DNA of 64,000 nt from positions 48,412,646 to 48,476,645 of the forward strand of contig OU015500.1 in the NCBI GenBank assembly GCA_907164885.2, read 5' to 3'. This DNA is from Dolomedes plantarius. Taxonomy: Eukaryota > Arthropoda > Arachnida > Araneae > Dolomedidae. A program made the translations under genes and the position numbers. How positions within the stretch are numbered: position 1 is the stretch's first letter; every line of letters begins with the position of its first letter. The notes below the pieces were generated by a model, which was given only the letters and a program-made list of their open reading frames with translations, had not been told where the DNA came from and ran no database searches. Shown piece after piece: positions 11,731 through 25,589 of the stretch.

Positions 11731-13181
11731 CTGATAATGAATTTTATTAAAAGTTTTGCAAGAATAGACAGTAAAAAAATGTGATGATTTTTAGATTCGA
11801 TTATGTTTTTAAAATGTCGTAAAATATCATAAATGTATACTACTTTAAAGTAATTATTTTTCCCATCATGAAATTTAGTTTTATAAAAAACTGGAATGAA
11901 AATATCGAAATCTTTTTACGGGATCTGAGATTTCCTAGTAAATTGCAAAACTGGTGATAATGTCTGTTTAGATTTAAAAGCTAAAGTTCCTATGATGTTT
12001 GTCTTTAATAAATCATCACTGTAATTTATTTCATTTTAGATATTCCTTTAAAAGAAGGGCAAATAACTATTTGAAAAGGCGTATGTCACCTGTTGTAAAT
12101 TCCCCATGCAATCAAAACATCTGAATTAAAATATTAAGAAATCTTGAAGTAATTTCCTCCGAATACTTAATAAGTTTCATCGATGTAACGTTTTCTAGCA
12201 CTCATAATACTTCATTATATATATCAATATCAAAACTCGTTTTCTCGTCAGTGTTGATTCCAATAGAATTGAAACATGAATGAAACATTAATAGAATTTT
12301 CCTCCGAGTTCAAAATATAGGTCATGGTTTTTCCCTAGCTGAAAATGTAAACAATGTTTCTTTCTTTTTTAAGGAAGTTTTTCCAAGCTGCAAATAAGAT
12401 ATAGTTTGTAAAGACATCATTCGTATTAAAACAATGGAAATAACTATTTAATTTAATTCTCAATTTCGGTAAATGTGAAAGTAATTTGTTTGGAAATACC
12501 GCTTTACTTACAAAAATTTCTGCCCGCATTGATTAAATTTGTGTAGGCAGAGTTCATAATCAATACCCTTGATATTCATTTCTGTGTTGTATAAAACTCC
12601 TCATAGCATTTTTGTATCGATTGTGAAACTGGAAAATTTTTCATTTATGGCGAGTCAGCGGCAGCTTGTTTTGAAAAGTAATTTACTTCTTTAATATGCA
12701 GATGAATTAAATGCACTATCAAAGCATGTGATTCGTTTATTGGAAGCTTATAGATTTTTCGGAAATTCCGTCTTTGATTTCAAAATATTTAAATAAAAAC
12801 ATAATTGGGTTGAGGCACTCCTATGGTCAGAATTCGTACGAAAAACCAATATTTATGACATATTTACTGATTTTCACTAAAAGTTTTTTTTAAATGGAAA
12901 TGCATTCTAATGTAAATTCCCTTTGTTTTTGTCGCTAATCTAAAGTGTTTTCAATATTTCCTCATGTAATTCAGCTTAATAAAATATAAGAACGTTTTTT
13001 TTTCTTTGTTTTTTTTTGTGCAAAATATACCTTAGAGCTTTTAGAATATATATTCACAAACAGAAAGTTTCTATAGTGATTACATTCCCACACACATTTT
13101 TTTACGCTATGGGTAACCTGCTATTCATTTATACTTCAATTCCATTTATCTAGAAATGGAATTTTTCAAGCTTTGCAATCT
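11731..13181. other. unassigned AT-rich sequence
   Basis: No gene or repeat boundary recognised. Confidence 0.4.
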
Positions 13182-13240
13182 TTAACCTTTTCCTTACGGG
13201 GTGGGATAGTATCTATCCCAAGAATACGGACACCCAAGAA

Positions 13241-13281
<41 letters not shown>
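13182..13281 (+). repeat. dispersed repeat with (TA)n tail, copy 2
   Basis: Homologous to 10031-10098 (AACCTTTTCCTTACGGGG, GGGATAGTATCTATCCC). It ends CCCAAGAATGAA followed by (TA)n at 13244-13281. Confidence 0.75.
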
Positions 13282-13287
<6 letters not shown>

Positions 13288-14105
13288 GCTTGTCTGTTTG
13301 TTTGTCCGCTATAGAATCATAGACTGTTTCACTCACCGGGACCAAATTCGGCACAGTTAATGTTTAGGACCCGAGAAACTTAAATTAGCAAAAACGAAGT
13401 TTGGGACTCAATTAGTTTTTTTAAAATTAATTTTTCAATGATTTTTTGTGCCCCTAGAGATGCGCGTACCCCCTGTGGATATAGACCGTTCCCCACAACA
13501 TGTTATCAGTGAAATACCGAACCTATCCCCCGAGCGGTTATTACCAATCAATCTTCCCTCGCGCGCGGGAAGAGGGGTTGGAATAACCATGAAGCAACGT
13601 AGCTTCACGGTAATAAACTTAGGCCCTGCCTAACTGACTGACTAACTGACAGATAACGCACAGTCCAAACCGTTGGACATAAAGAGCTGAAATTTTGCAT
13701 GGTGATTCTTCTATAGTGGAGTCTATAGTGGAGGGATGGACTGAGAAAGATTTTTGAAAAATTCTTCTTAGATTTTTTTAATTAAATTTTTAATCTGTTT
13801 TTTTAATTTTTTTAAGTTTGCATTTAAAATGGTAATCCGAGGGTTATAAAATTTATATCATGAGAGAAATCATAAAAATTTCTTTATAACGAAATCTTTT
13901 TCGAATCTTTACCTCCCTTTTCTGATTTTTGGTGAATTTTTAAAGATTAATTTTTAGAATTTAATTTATGAAATGCTTATCACGTGGTTTCTTTTCTTTT
14001 TGTGATACTTTAAATTAATGTTGCGTCACGTGCCTAACAACGAAATAAATTGACAAAAGAAATATTAAAATACGGTAAAAGGCAAAATTTAACCACTAGA
14101 CTAAC
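13282..14105 (+). mobile_element. Helitron-derived repeat, 3'-truncated copy
   Basis: From about 13628 (TAACTGACTGACTAACTGAC, ACGCACAG-CC-AACCG, GCTGAAATTTTGCATGG) to about 14100 it matches the Helitron at 55664-56463, including the CACGTG-containing middle. The terminal hairpin and CTAG end are missing. The 13282-13627 segment (AAAAGAGCTTGTCTGTTTG...) has Helitron-like flavour but no match elsewhere in the window, so its identity is uncertain. Confidence 0.65.
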
Positions 14106-14218
14106 TGATATGGGAGTTTTTTAAGAATGCAGTTCAAAGTAATATGTTTTAACACAACTTCCCCAGCTCTGCTCTGTGTCCTTTGTTATTTGCAGTTTTT
14201 TTCATCGCTTGAACCGAT

Positions 14219-14488
14219 TTACAATTCGCTTTTTCTACGGTTTTTGGCCTTAGGAAAATTAAAAACCTAATTACAATTCGCTTTTTCAACGGTTTTTGGC
14301 CTTGGGAAAATTATAAACCGATACAGTTTTGGCCTGTCGACAATAAAAAACCCTAATCACCAAAGTAAGGAAAATAGACTTCATGCGGAATCCCGCCTTA
14401 CTTTGAATAAATAAAGGGGATAATGCATCTTGCACTTTACCTCTTGGGTGATCTGGAAAAAAGTGCGTCTCTTGGGTGATGTGGAAAA

Positions 14489-14490
<2 letters not shown>
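14219..14490. repeat. short tandem duplications (52 bp and ~26 bp)
   Basis: TTACAATTCGCTTTTTC-ACGG occurs at 14219 and 14271 (52-bp period, two units). TCTCTTGGGTGAT-TGGAAAAAA occurs at 14441 and 14467. Confidence 0.7.

Positions 14491-14492
<2 letters not shown>

Positions 14493-14535
<43 letters not shown>
14493..14535. repeat. (TA)n array at gypsy 5' junction
   Basis: About 21 TA units ending at the 5' LTR. A second TA array at 21817-21845 flanks the 3' LTR, so the retroelement appears to have inserted into one TA array. Confidence 0.9.
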
Positions 14536-14538
<3 letters not shown>

Positions 14539-14983
14539 CATTAAAAACCCCATACCATTTTAAAATCTAACATTATTCTAAATTCCCTTGGGCGTACGAG
14601 CTAAATTTCGCTTTTGATTCTAAGTTCTAATAACCTCGAGAGAAAATATTAAATGGCTTCCTTTTTCAAATAGGCGCGGCGTCCCCAATATTTTAGATAA
14701 GCTCTGCGCAGATTATATAAAACCACATGTGACTTATCGACAACAGCAAATCCCTAATCGCTATCCTGATCACATGACAAAGTTTATATAAACCGCCTGA
14801 ACGGAAACATGTACGCTTTTCGGATTTTGTAACTGTCTTGGGAAGACGTATTCCCCGACGAAATAAAAACTAGTATAATGCTGTAACTTGCTGCGTCGAG
14901 TATTATTATAGCCACGACTACACCATCATTGCCTGTGATGTGCTGGACACCCATTCTTTCCTTGGGTTGTCCAGTATGTTACA
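14536..14983 (+). repeat. 5' LTR of the gypsy element
   Basis: Starts TAACATTAAAAACCCC and ends CAGTATGTTACA, so the tips form a short TAAC/GTTA inverted repeat. TATA-like sequences (TATATAAAACC near 14716, TATATAAACC near 14786) and AATAAA in CGACGAAATAAAAAC near 14860 could mark promoter and poly-A site. Confidence 0.93.
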
Positions 14984-15674
14984 ATAAGTCGTCCAGGATT
15001 TACTTCACCTGCTGCGACCACATCCCACTGGATTTTCCAAGGCATTTCGGCGTTTTCGTTTCAGCGTCACCGCGTGTGAATTTTTCGCTTTAGCTGGGTG
15101 CATTAGTGCGCATTTCTGCCTTACGATGGTGAATCAGCTCCATGTGCGACCTTCGATTGGAGGCCAGCGTGAACAGCCCCATTTCGGTGCTAGTGTGATT
15201 GTCAATAAGTGCTTCGGCTTGCTGTGAGATTCATCCTGGATCAGTTTCAACGTGTGGGCGTCCAAGTCCGGTGTTTCTTCAAAAATTGTGTATTTTCCTT
15301 TTCAGAAATCTTGTGCCGGAATGTGTATACTTACGATTTGTGTTCCCCATTGCTTCGTGTGATCACCATTTAAATTCTTCGCGAGTGTCATCATGTAAAA
15401 AGTGCGTAATCCCCACCATTCAAAAATCATCGATGTGTTCTTGTGTGTGAATTTAATTAAGCCGGTATGCAAGCCCTAGCGCTGTACCGTGAAAAAATAA
15501 AAATAAAAATTTGTGCAACCGAGAATTTTACAGTAACAAGACGAGCATCACATGACCAGGTTGTATGTCTCCCATCATAAACTTTTTAAAATTGTTTAGT
15601 AAACTATGATTGTATGATATTATATTCTTGTTTTAAATTGAAATATAATTGTGATATTGTGTTAAACTTATAAG
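14984..15674 (+). other. gypsy leader between 5' LTR and gag
   Basis: About 690 bp. No tRNA primer-binding site was recognised immediately after the LTR. The 83-codon ORF at 15199-15450 has no recognisable domain. Confidence 0.6.
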
Positions 15675-16724
15675 ATGGAAGATAAAACTATAAAGACAGA
15701 ATTTCAGGGGGAAACAACAGCAAATAATAAAATTGAGACAGAATGCAAAGACCATTTTCAACTTGAAAATGTAGAGAGGGAATTCAGGGATTTTATTCCT
15801 TTTGACCCAGAGGGGGGAATGAAACTACAAAAATGGCTTGCCTATATTGAGCAGAAATTTTGCCAAGCAAATGTTTCAGAGGGACAAAAATTAAAATATA
15901 TTTCAAAATTTCTCAAAGGGAAGGCTCTAACAGTTTTTATTAACTCTTGTTTAGACATTCAAGATTGGACAGAATTAAAAGACACTTTGCAAGAATTATT
16001 CTTTGAGGCAGATAGCGTGGAATTCTCTGAATTTTCCAATTTGAAATTTGAATATAATGATGACTTAACCAAATATTTTCATAAAAAGATTGATGTAGGA
16101 AAGAGATTGGGGTTATCACAGAAATTAATACTAGAAGGCCTAACACAAGGCCTAAATGCTCAAATGAGAATGACCATAGCTGCAAATCCTCCTCAAACCA
16201 CAACAGAATGGATAGCGTTGGCTAATAAGCTAATCAAAATAAATAATGAAGGAAACAAAACTAATCAAGGGGATCGGGATAATGTTTTTAACACTAGATT
16301 TGAAAATAGGAACCAATTACGACAGAATTATTACAACCAACCTCAAGTTAGGATGAATTATAGCCCACCTCACCAATTTAGACAAAATTACTCTTCCCAG
16401 CCTCAATTTAGACCTAATAATAATCAACAAACTCAGTTTAGACCTAATTATAGTCAGCAGCAACAATTCAGACAATGGCAACCCAGAGATCAAAGGTTGA
16501 ATAGAAATTTTGCACCCAATCCCAATAACCAAATTAATCACCACCAACAATATGCAGACTTACCATCTAGACCCTGTCGAAAATGTTATAACTTTGGGAT
16601 AAGTAATGCTTATCATTGGGAACAAACTTGCTCTATTAATGAGAGATTTGATAAGATGTCGGTGTCAGACAATAAACATCATTATGAGGAACCTGAATTT
16701 GAAAGAGATCAGGCACCAGAATGA
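15675..16724 (+). CDS. gag: Gag polyprotein of the gypsy element
   Basis: 349 codons with an ATG start preceded by an AT-rich leader. Residues ~40-175 look like a retrotransposon gag/capsid domain (KLQKWLAYIEQKF, then KLKYISKFLKGKA, typical of the helical capsid). Residues ~205-290 are a Gln/Asn/Arg-rich tract with repeated Q-FR-NY units, likely for RNA binding. A single zinc-knuckle-like motif follows near residue 300: C-X2-C-X9-H-X4-C (CRKC...HWEQTC). The usual knuckle is C-X2-C-X4-H-X4-C, so the middle spacing is atypical. Gag packages genomic RNA into cytoplasmic particles. The ORF ends in TGA 43 bp before pol, in a different frame, and no protease domain is fused to it. Confidence 0.9.
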   Translation: MEDKTIKTEFQGETTANNKIETECKDHFQLENVEREFRDFIPFDPEGGMKLQKWLAYIEQKFCQANVSEGQKLKYISKFLKGKALTVFINSCLDIQDWTELKDTLQELFFEADSVEFSEFSNLKFEYNDDLTKYFHKKIDVGKRLGLSQKLILEGLTQGLNAQMRMTIAANPPQTTTEWIALANKLIKINNEGNKTNQGDRDNVFNTRFENRNQLRQNYYNQPQVRMNYSPPHQFRQNYSSQPQFRPNNNQQTQFRPNYSQQQQFRQWQPRDQRLNRNFAPNPNNQINHHQQYADLPSRPCRKCYNFGISNAYHWEQTCSINERFDKMSVSDNKHHYEEPEFERDQAPE

Positions 16725-16740
16725 CAATTACTGTCATTGA

Positions 16741-19344
16741 GGGGAAACATTATCAGAAATAATAGGGTTGACAAAACAAAAAGACTATATGAAAATAATA
16801 GACAAAAATAATAGACTGTTTTCAGCTAACAAATATGACATAGGCAAAATAAGGATGGAACCCCAAAGAATAATCCTAAATTCTGATTTACCAGTGAGTC
16901 TAAGAGCATACAGGACTTCGCCAACTGAGGAAAAAGAGATCAGGACCCAAATTAATAATTTGTTAGAAGCATTAATCATAAAAGAATCACATAGTTCATA
17001 CTCAAGTCCTGTGACTTTGGCAGGAAAGCGAAATGAGGGAAAAACTAGACTTTGTATTGATTTCAGAAAACTAAATTTAATTACTAAGACAGATGCAGAA
17101 CCCTTACCCAGAATTGATGATATTCTAGATAAATTAAGCAGAGCTAATTACTTTTCAACTTTAGACCTTACCTCAGGGTATTGGCATGTACCCGTCCACC
17201 CAAAAGATACTGAGAAATTGGCATTTGCCACTACTTTTGGCTTATACGAATGGCTAAGACTCCCATTTGGTTTAAAGAACGCCCCTGCAATATTCAATAG
17301 GACTATCAGGAGAATTTTAGATAAATATAAAGTTAACTTTGCATGCCACTATTTCGATGATATTATAATTTTTTCAGACTCCAAAGAACAACACCTTGAA
17401 CATTTAGAGATACTATTTAACATTTTCAAAAAAGAGAATATCAAGTTAAAATTAACTAAATGTACTTTTCTGCAACAACAAATTAATTTTCTTGGATATA
17501 ATGTAACAAATGGGAAAATTGCCCCAGACAACATTAACATTGAAAAGATAAAGTGTTTGAAACCACCAACTAATGTAAAAGAACTCCAAAGATTCTTGGG
17601 CACAATAAATGTGTATAATAAGTTTATTCCAAAATATGCAAAAGTAAGACAGCCATTAAATACATTATTGAAAAAAGGAGTAAAATGGGGATGGTCAGAC
17701 AAGTGCCAAGAAGCTTTTGAGGATCTTAAGAATTTATTGATTTGTAAACCAATATTGCAATTGTATGATGTAAACAAACACTGTCATTTATTTGTGGATG
17801 CTAGTAAACAACAGGTTGGAGCTGTTTTGAAACAGCCAGGTGAAGATGGGGTGTTGCATCCCATAGCATATCACTCTCGTGTATTAAAGGACTATGAGGC
17901 AAATTATTCTATTACTGAACTTGAATGTTTAGCAATTGTGGACAGTTTAGACAGGTGCTACCATTATCTCCACGGGGAAAAGTTCACAATTCACACAGAC
18001 CATGCTGCCTTAGTTTGGCTTAAAAATGTGAAAAATCTTCGAGGTCGACTCTTTCGCTGGTCATTAAAACTAAGTATGTTCGACTATGAAATTAAATACC
18101 AGAAGGGAACTGCAAATATTGAAGCTGACATGCTTTCAAGGAACCCTATTATAGAACCTAAAACCCAAATAAATCATTTAATTGAACTAGGAAAAATTGT
18201 AGAATTTCAAAATAAAGACAATGTACAGGGACTTAAATATAAAAAACTAAATGATGTAATCTACATGAGAAAGAAAGGATTTTTAAAAATTGTAGTACCA
18301 TTTTCATTGAGGTTAGAAATTTTAAAAAGAGCCCACGAGGACTATGGACACCCTGGAATAAATAAAACAATGCAATTACTCACACCCCAATATTATTGGC
18401 CCAAAATCAATGAGGACATTAGTAATTATGTTAAACATTGCCATACTTGTCAATTAAACAAAAAGAAAAGACAGAAAAGGTTTGGATTGCTGCAAGAAGT
18501 ACCTCCGACAGACCAACCCTTTGAGTGCTTAAGTTTAGACACAGTAGGCGGATTTAATTACTATAATTCCACAAAGAAATATTTACATTTGATAATTGAC
18601 CATGCAACGCGTTATATTTGGGCTTTCCCATCAAAAAGCGTAACTACTGAAACTTATACGAATTGCTTAAAACAAATATTCCAAATTCAAACACCAAAAA
18701 AATTGCTAACCGACAGAAATGCAGTTTTTACATGTTCAAAGTTTAGAAGATTTTTAGAGCATAACAATGTGCAACAATTACTTACCTCGAGTCATCATCC
18801 ACAAACGAATGGAAAGGTAGAGAGGGTAAATCAAACAATAATTACTAGATTAAGGTGCAAAGTACATAACTCAACAAGCAAAACTCCTTGGACAACCCTA
18901 TTAAATGAAGTAATTAATGAATACAATCATACGCCTCATTCAGTCACACAAATGACCCCAGCTTACCTACTTTTTGGAATATTACCTTATGAACCTCATG
19001 TTAAAAAACAAGATTTTTATCCTCAGGTGGATGAGGCGAGAAAATTAGCTAAAGAAAGGACAATTAATTACCATAATAGGAATAAAGTAAAATATGATGC
19101 ACGTTTTGTAGAATCTAAATTTAGTGTTGGAGATTTAGTGTTATTCGAAGAATTTCACTACCCTAATACAAGAAAATTAAGCTCACCCTATTCTGGACCT
19201 TACACTATTCTAAAACAAATGTCAAAAGTTAATTATGAAATTGATAGACCAAACTTTCACACTAAACGAGATTCTGAAATTGTCCATGCTTGCAGATTAA
19301 GATATTATAATGCACCAGAGAACTTAAAACTACACCACGAATAA
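16741..19344 (+). CDS. pol: Pol: reverse transcriptase - RNase H - integrase
   Basis: Intact frame, open from 16741; the first possible start is non-ATG at 16768, so expression may need frameshifting or reinitiation after gag. Numbered from 16768, the domains are as follows. RT: LCIDFRKLN near 94, LDLTSGYWHVPV near 132 and the active-site YFDD near 194. RNase H: FVDAS near 341, TIHTDHAALVW near 408 and ANIEADMLSR near 450. Integrase: HHCC zinc finger with GHPGINKTM and CHTCQ, 528-560; catalytic D near 590 (SLDTVGG), D near 648 (LTDRNAVF) and E near 684 (QTNGKVERVNQ). A C-terminal GPY-like stretch (PYSGPYTILK) ends the protein. All catalytic residues are present. The missing piece is the protease that should precede RT. 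Confidence 0.95.
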   Translation, partial: GETLSEIIGLTKQKDYMKIIDKNNRLFSANKYDIGKIRMEPQRIILNSDLPVSLRAYRTSPTEEKEIRTQINNLLEALIIKESHSSYSSPVTLAGKRNEGKTRLCIDFRKLNLITKTDAEPLPRIDDILDKLSRANYFSTLDLTSGYWHVPVHPKDTEKLAFATTFGLYEWLRLPFGLKNAPAIFNRTIRRILDKYKVNFACHYFDDIIIFSDSKEQHLEHLEILFNIFKKENIKLKLTKCTFLQQQINFLGYNVTNGKIAPDNINIEKIKCLKPPTNVKELQRFLGTINVYNKFIPKYAKVRQPLNTLLKKGVKWGWSDKCQEAFEDLKNLLICKPILQLYDVNKHCHLFVDASKQQVGAVLKQPGEDGVLHPIAYHSRVLKDYEANYSITELECLAIVDSLDRCYHYLHGEKFTIHTDHAALVWLKNVKNLRGRLFRWSLKLSMFDYEIKYQKGTANIEADMLSRNPIIEPKTQINHLIELGKIVEFQNKDNVQGLKYKKLNDVIYMRKKGFLKIVVPFSLRLEILKRAHEDYGHPGINKTMQLLTPQYYWPKINEDISNYVKHCHTCQLNKKKRQKRFGLLQEVPPTDQPFECLSLDTVGGFNYYNSTKKYLHLIIDHATRYIWAFPSKSVTTETYTNCLKQIFQIQTPKKLLTDRNAVFTCSKFRRFLEHNNVQQLLTSSHHPQTNGKVERVNQTIITRLRCKVHNSTSKTPWTTLLNEVINEYNHTPHSVTQMTPAYLLFGILPYEPHVKKQDFYPQVDEARKLAKERTINYHNRNKVKYDARFVESKFSVGDLVLFEEFHYPNTRKLSSPYSGPYTILKQMSKVNYEIDRPNFHTKRDSEIVHACRLRYYNAPENLKLHHE

Positions 19345-21367
19345 TGACAAATATTAGATCCATTTTTTTTCTTTCTTTTCTATGTGATACTTAACATCAT
19401 TATACTTTTTTTAATTGATATAATTAATTATGTGTTGTCCTACTAAAGATATAAAAAAAAAATAAAACTGTCTAACTTAAACTTTCTTCTTAAGAATACT
19501 ATTATATGTGAATTTTTTTGGATCTCAATTTAAACACCGACTATGACAACTCTACTTCTTTAACCTTTCAGTAAATTTTCTATTTCTTGAAAAACACTTT
19601 CCTATCACCCACCTCTAGAAGCGCGTTGGATGTCGTCCCAACTGTTTAAGATCTTTTTTAATTTTTTTTTACTATTTGTTTTTAATTCATCAACTCAGTC
19701 ACTTAAAGTGCTGAAGGTCATATGCTTGAGTAATGACTAAAACAGGGCTGGGATGGCCACTCCTTTTGTCCTCCCATTTCTATATATTATACTCCCACAG
19801 GTATGACAACTGCACCTTTTCCTTTTTCTCCATCTTTGTACTATACAAGATGCTGTTTTTCAACGCAGTCATATCCTGTTCGGAGATTCACGGTTAGTCC
19901 ACTGTACGGCTAAAAGACTCTTCCTCCTTATTAGTCAGAGAACAATATGGAGAAAGAAAACCCACTTGTTACACGAACATAAACACAACCCTCACTGCTT
20001 AGAGGTAGAATTAAAAAATTTGAAACTAAAAGTTTGGGTAACACACATACAACAAGGTACCTTCAACACAAAAAATGGATATCCACGTAGAATTTAAATA
20101 AGTGTACACAAATGAATAGTAAATAAATAATTTGAAAATAAAATGAAAAGTATTGAGAATAAATAAAGTTAGAATAAATATGAATAAGTATAACTAAAGA
20201 ATATTGGATAGCATTTTGGAATGAATAAAAATTGTAGGAATAACAAATGAATATTGAAATGAGAGTAATAAGAAATATAAGTATATTGAAAAGAGAATTT
20301 TTTTTTGATAATAAGTAATATTGAAATAAAGGAGATAAGAGATATTAAGAAAAAATAATGAGATAAATAAAGATACGAAAACTAGATAATGAGTGATATG
20401 TTTTGTAATTTTTATATACAATTGATATTTTTGAAGTGTGATTTTATTAAAACTTGTGATTTTTATTGAAAGTGTGATTTTTATTATAAACTGTGATTTA
20501 TGTTATGTAACTAAAGGACTAATTTTCTTTATATGTAAACAAGTCGAGATAATGTGATATTTATGCATTCTACGTTTGTGAAGCAGAAATGACACAGCAC
20601 TAAAAAGACTGTGATTTTTTTTTTATGTAACCAACTACAACTAGGTCACAGAACCTACCGAACTGTGATTTTTTTTTTCTGTACTTTTCTCAAGCAACAT
20701 ACAAGGACAGTGAACTATAAGCTACCATGTGTACCTTACAAACTTTTTGGACTCATCCCAATGTTGTGAGAGTTGAGGAGGAAAGTACAATAACTTCAAA
20801 TTATTATGGTCATGTTCTATTCCATTTACTTAACATGTTTGTTTGTTGATTTTGATATTTTCATTGTTATATTCTATTATTTGTGTGAGTCGACTCAAAA
20901 TTAAAATTGATGTAAAGTGAAAATTTTTGGTAGTTTACAAATTTTGGTTATGTTAATTGATTTTTTTTTCTGAGATTGTGTTGTGTGGGGACTGCAGCCC
21001 TGCTCAACATTGTTTTCAGTTGATGATAGGTGCATATTTAAATTTAATTTTTTTTTTCACAGCAACAATATAAGAAATTTATATAATTTACAATTTTCTA
21101 TAGTTGATCATTAATTACTATAATTTTTTTTTGGTTTTATTGTGTTCATAAATTAGTAAATCATTAGTGTATTTCTGTGTATTCAATATTGAAATGTGCA
21201 ATGTCTTGCCATGTGATCATCATACTAATTTAACTTAAAACGTATGTTCCTTTTCAAACTTTTCCAAATTTGTGGTCGACGCCCATTTTCCTCACATGGT
21301 CGGGTGAGTCTGTCCTCCAATGCAGGCATGGTTGGTCAGCCTCTTCTCGGACGGGGGGGATATTCTA
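19345..21367 (+). other. 2-kb non-coding 3' region of the gypsy element
   Basis: No env-like ORF. From about 20435 to 20680 a short unit, TGTGATTTTTATT or TGTGATTTTTTTTTT, recurs at least five times, often followed by ATGTAAC. The region ends in the polypurine tract at 21349-21360. Confidence 0.7.
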
Positions 21368-21812
21368 TAACATTAAAAAACCCCATACCATTTTAAAATC
21401 TAACATTATTCTAAATTCCTTTGGGCGTACGAGCTAAATTTCGCTTTTGATTCTAAGTTCTAATAACCTCGAGAGAAAATATTAAATGGCTTCCTTTTTC
21501 AAATAGGCGCGGCGTCCCCAATATTTTAGATAATCTCTGCGCAGATTATATAAAACCACATGTGACTTATCGACAACAGCAAATCCCTAATCGCTATCCT
21601 GATCACATGACAAAGTTTATATAAACCGCCTGAACGGAAACATGTACGCTTTTCGGATTTTGTAACTGTCTTGGGGAGACGTATTCCCCGACGAAATAAA
21701 AACTAGTATAATGCTGTAACTTGCTGCGTCGAGTATTATTATAGCCACGACTACACCATCATTGCCTGTGATGTGCTGGACACCCATTCTTTCCTTGGGT
21801 TGTCCAGTATGT

Positions 21813-21816
<4 letters not shown>
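21368..21816 (+). repeat. 3' LTR of the gypsy element
   Basis: Differs from the 5' LTR by one extra A in the first A-run and by about three substitutions (CCC/CCT before TTGGGCG, AAGC/AATC before TCTGCGC, GGGAAG/GGGGAG before ACGTATT). Confidence 0.93.
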
Positions 21817-21845
<29 letters not shown>

Positions 21846-21848
<3 letters not shown>

Positions 21849-22114
21849 GGTGGCGTAGTGGTTAAAAGCGTCAAGATGTCTTCCCACAGGTCCAGGGTTC
21901 GACCCTGCGACTGGGCAAGGTAGACTCAGCCTTTCATCCCTTGAGTGGGTCGATAGAATGAGGATCAAGCATGCTTGGGAACTAAACTCTGGGGACCCCA
22001 CGTCAGGTTGACCACCTGACTGAGACATATGCTGTATGGCACTCCAAGCTCCAAGGTCAAGAAAGCGGAGATGGGTACCGCCGGCCCTGGTCCACATCGG
22101 ACTGTTGCGCCGTG

Positions 22115-22116
<2 letters not shown>
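21846..22116 (+). mobile_element. tRNA-derived SINE
   Basis: A box TGGCGTAGTGGTTAAAAGCG near 21851 and B box GGTTCGACCCT near 21897 form a pol III promoter. About 200 bp of non-tRNA body follows (GACTCAGCCTTTCATCCC, CAGGTTGACCACCTGAC). It is flanked by TA arrays at 21817-21845 and 22117-22170. The 112-codon minus-strand ORF across it is a by-product. Confidence 0.85.

Positions 22117-22170
<54 letters not shown>
22117..22170. repeat. (TA)n array
   Basis: About 27 TA units between the SINE and the dispersed repeat at 22172. Confidence 0.95.
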
Positions 22171-22171
<1 letters not shown>

Positions 22172-22174
<3 letters not shown>

Positions 22175-22256
22175 TCCATTAATGGCTGTTCTTACAAAGG
22201 GAGTATGAAATTTCCCGTTCTAAAGAGGGAATCGGAAAAACGGGCCCCGTAATCTA
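22172..22256. repeat. dispersed (TA)n-anchored repeat, copy 2
   Basis: Matches 583-662, with the same (TA)n junction on its left. Confidence 0.7.
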
Positions 22257-25295
<3,039 letters not shown>

Positions 25296-25555
25296 AAATG
25301 AAGGCCTTATTTAAATAGTGGTCCAACTCCACTTTAAAAAAAAAATGGAGTTAGTCTGACTTTCATGTTCATACAAGTCATTTCTATCTTATTTTCAAAC
25401 TGGTACACCTCCAGCTTATTTCTGCTGCCAACAGAGGGCATTATAGATCAGACTTCAGCAGTCATTTCTCAGCAGTCATTAAACTTTAAGGCTCTGTATC
25501 TCAAAATGAACAAAAATGGAGTTAAACCACCACTATTCAAATAAGGCCTTCAAAT
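25296..25555. mobile_element. MITE with GAAGGCCTTATTT TIRs
   Basis: The left end GAAGGCCTTATTTAAATAGTGGT and the right end (reverse complement GAAGGCCTTATTTGAATAGTGGT) form a ~23-bp TIR, followed by AACTCCA in both arms. AAAT flanks both ends (25296-25299, 25552-25555) and may be a 4-bp TSD. No ORF. Confidence 0.78.
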
Positions 25556-25589
25556 AACAGTTATTAAAATTCCCTACATATATTTGCGG

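Larger units (their letters stand above)
14536..21816 (+). mobile_element. Ty3/gypsy LTR retrotransposon, 7.3 kb
   Basis: Two direct LTRs (14536-14983 and 21368-21816) bracket gag and pol in the order RT-RNase H-integrase, which defines Ty3/gypsy. The LTRs differ at only about four positions in ~448 bp by eye, so the insertion is recent. A G-rich polypurine tract (GGACGGGGGGGA, about 21349-21360) sits just before the 3' LTR. No aspartic protease (DTG/DSG) motif is visible between gag and RT, and no env ORF follows pol. The exact LTR start is uncertain by about 2 bp because the target is TA-rich. Confidence 0.95.

Noticed and set aside
19345..21367. Envelope gene of the gypsy element
   Set aside because: No ORF with signal peptide or transmembrane segment; the only 75-codon ORF is antisense and low-complexity.
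21759..22097. 112-codon minus-strand protein
   Set aside because: Covers a tRNA-derived SINE and ends in a TA array; no independent coding signal.
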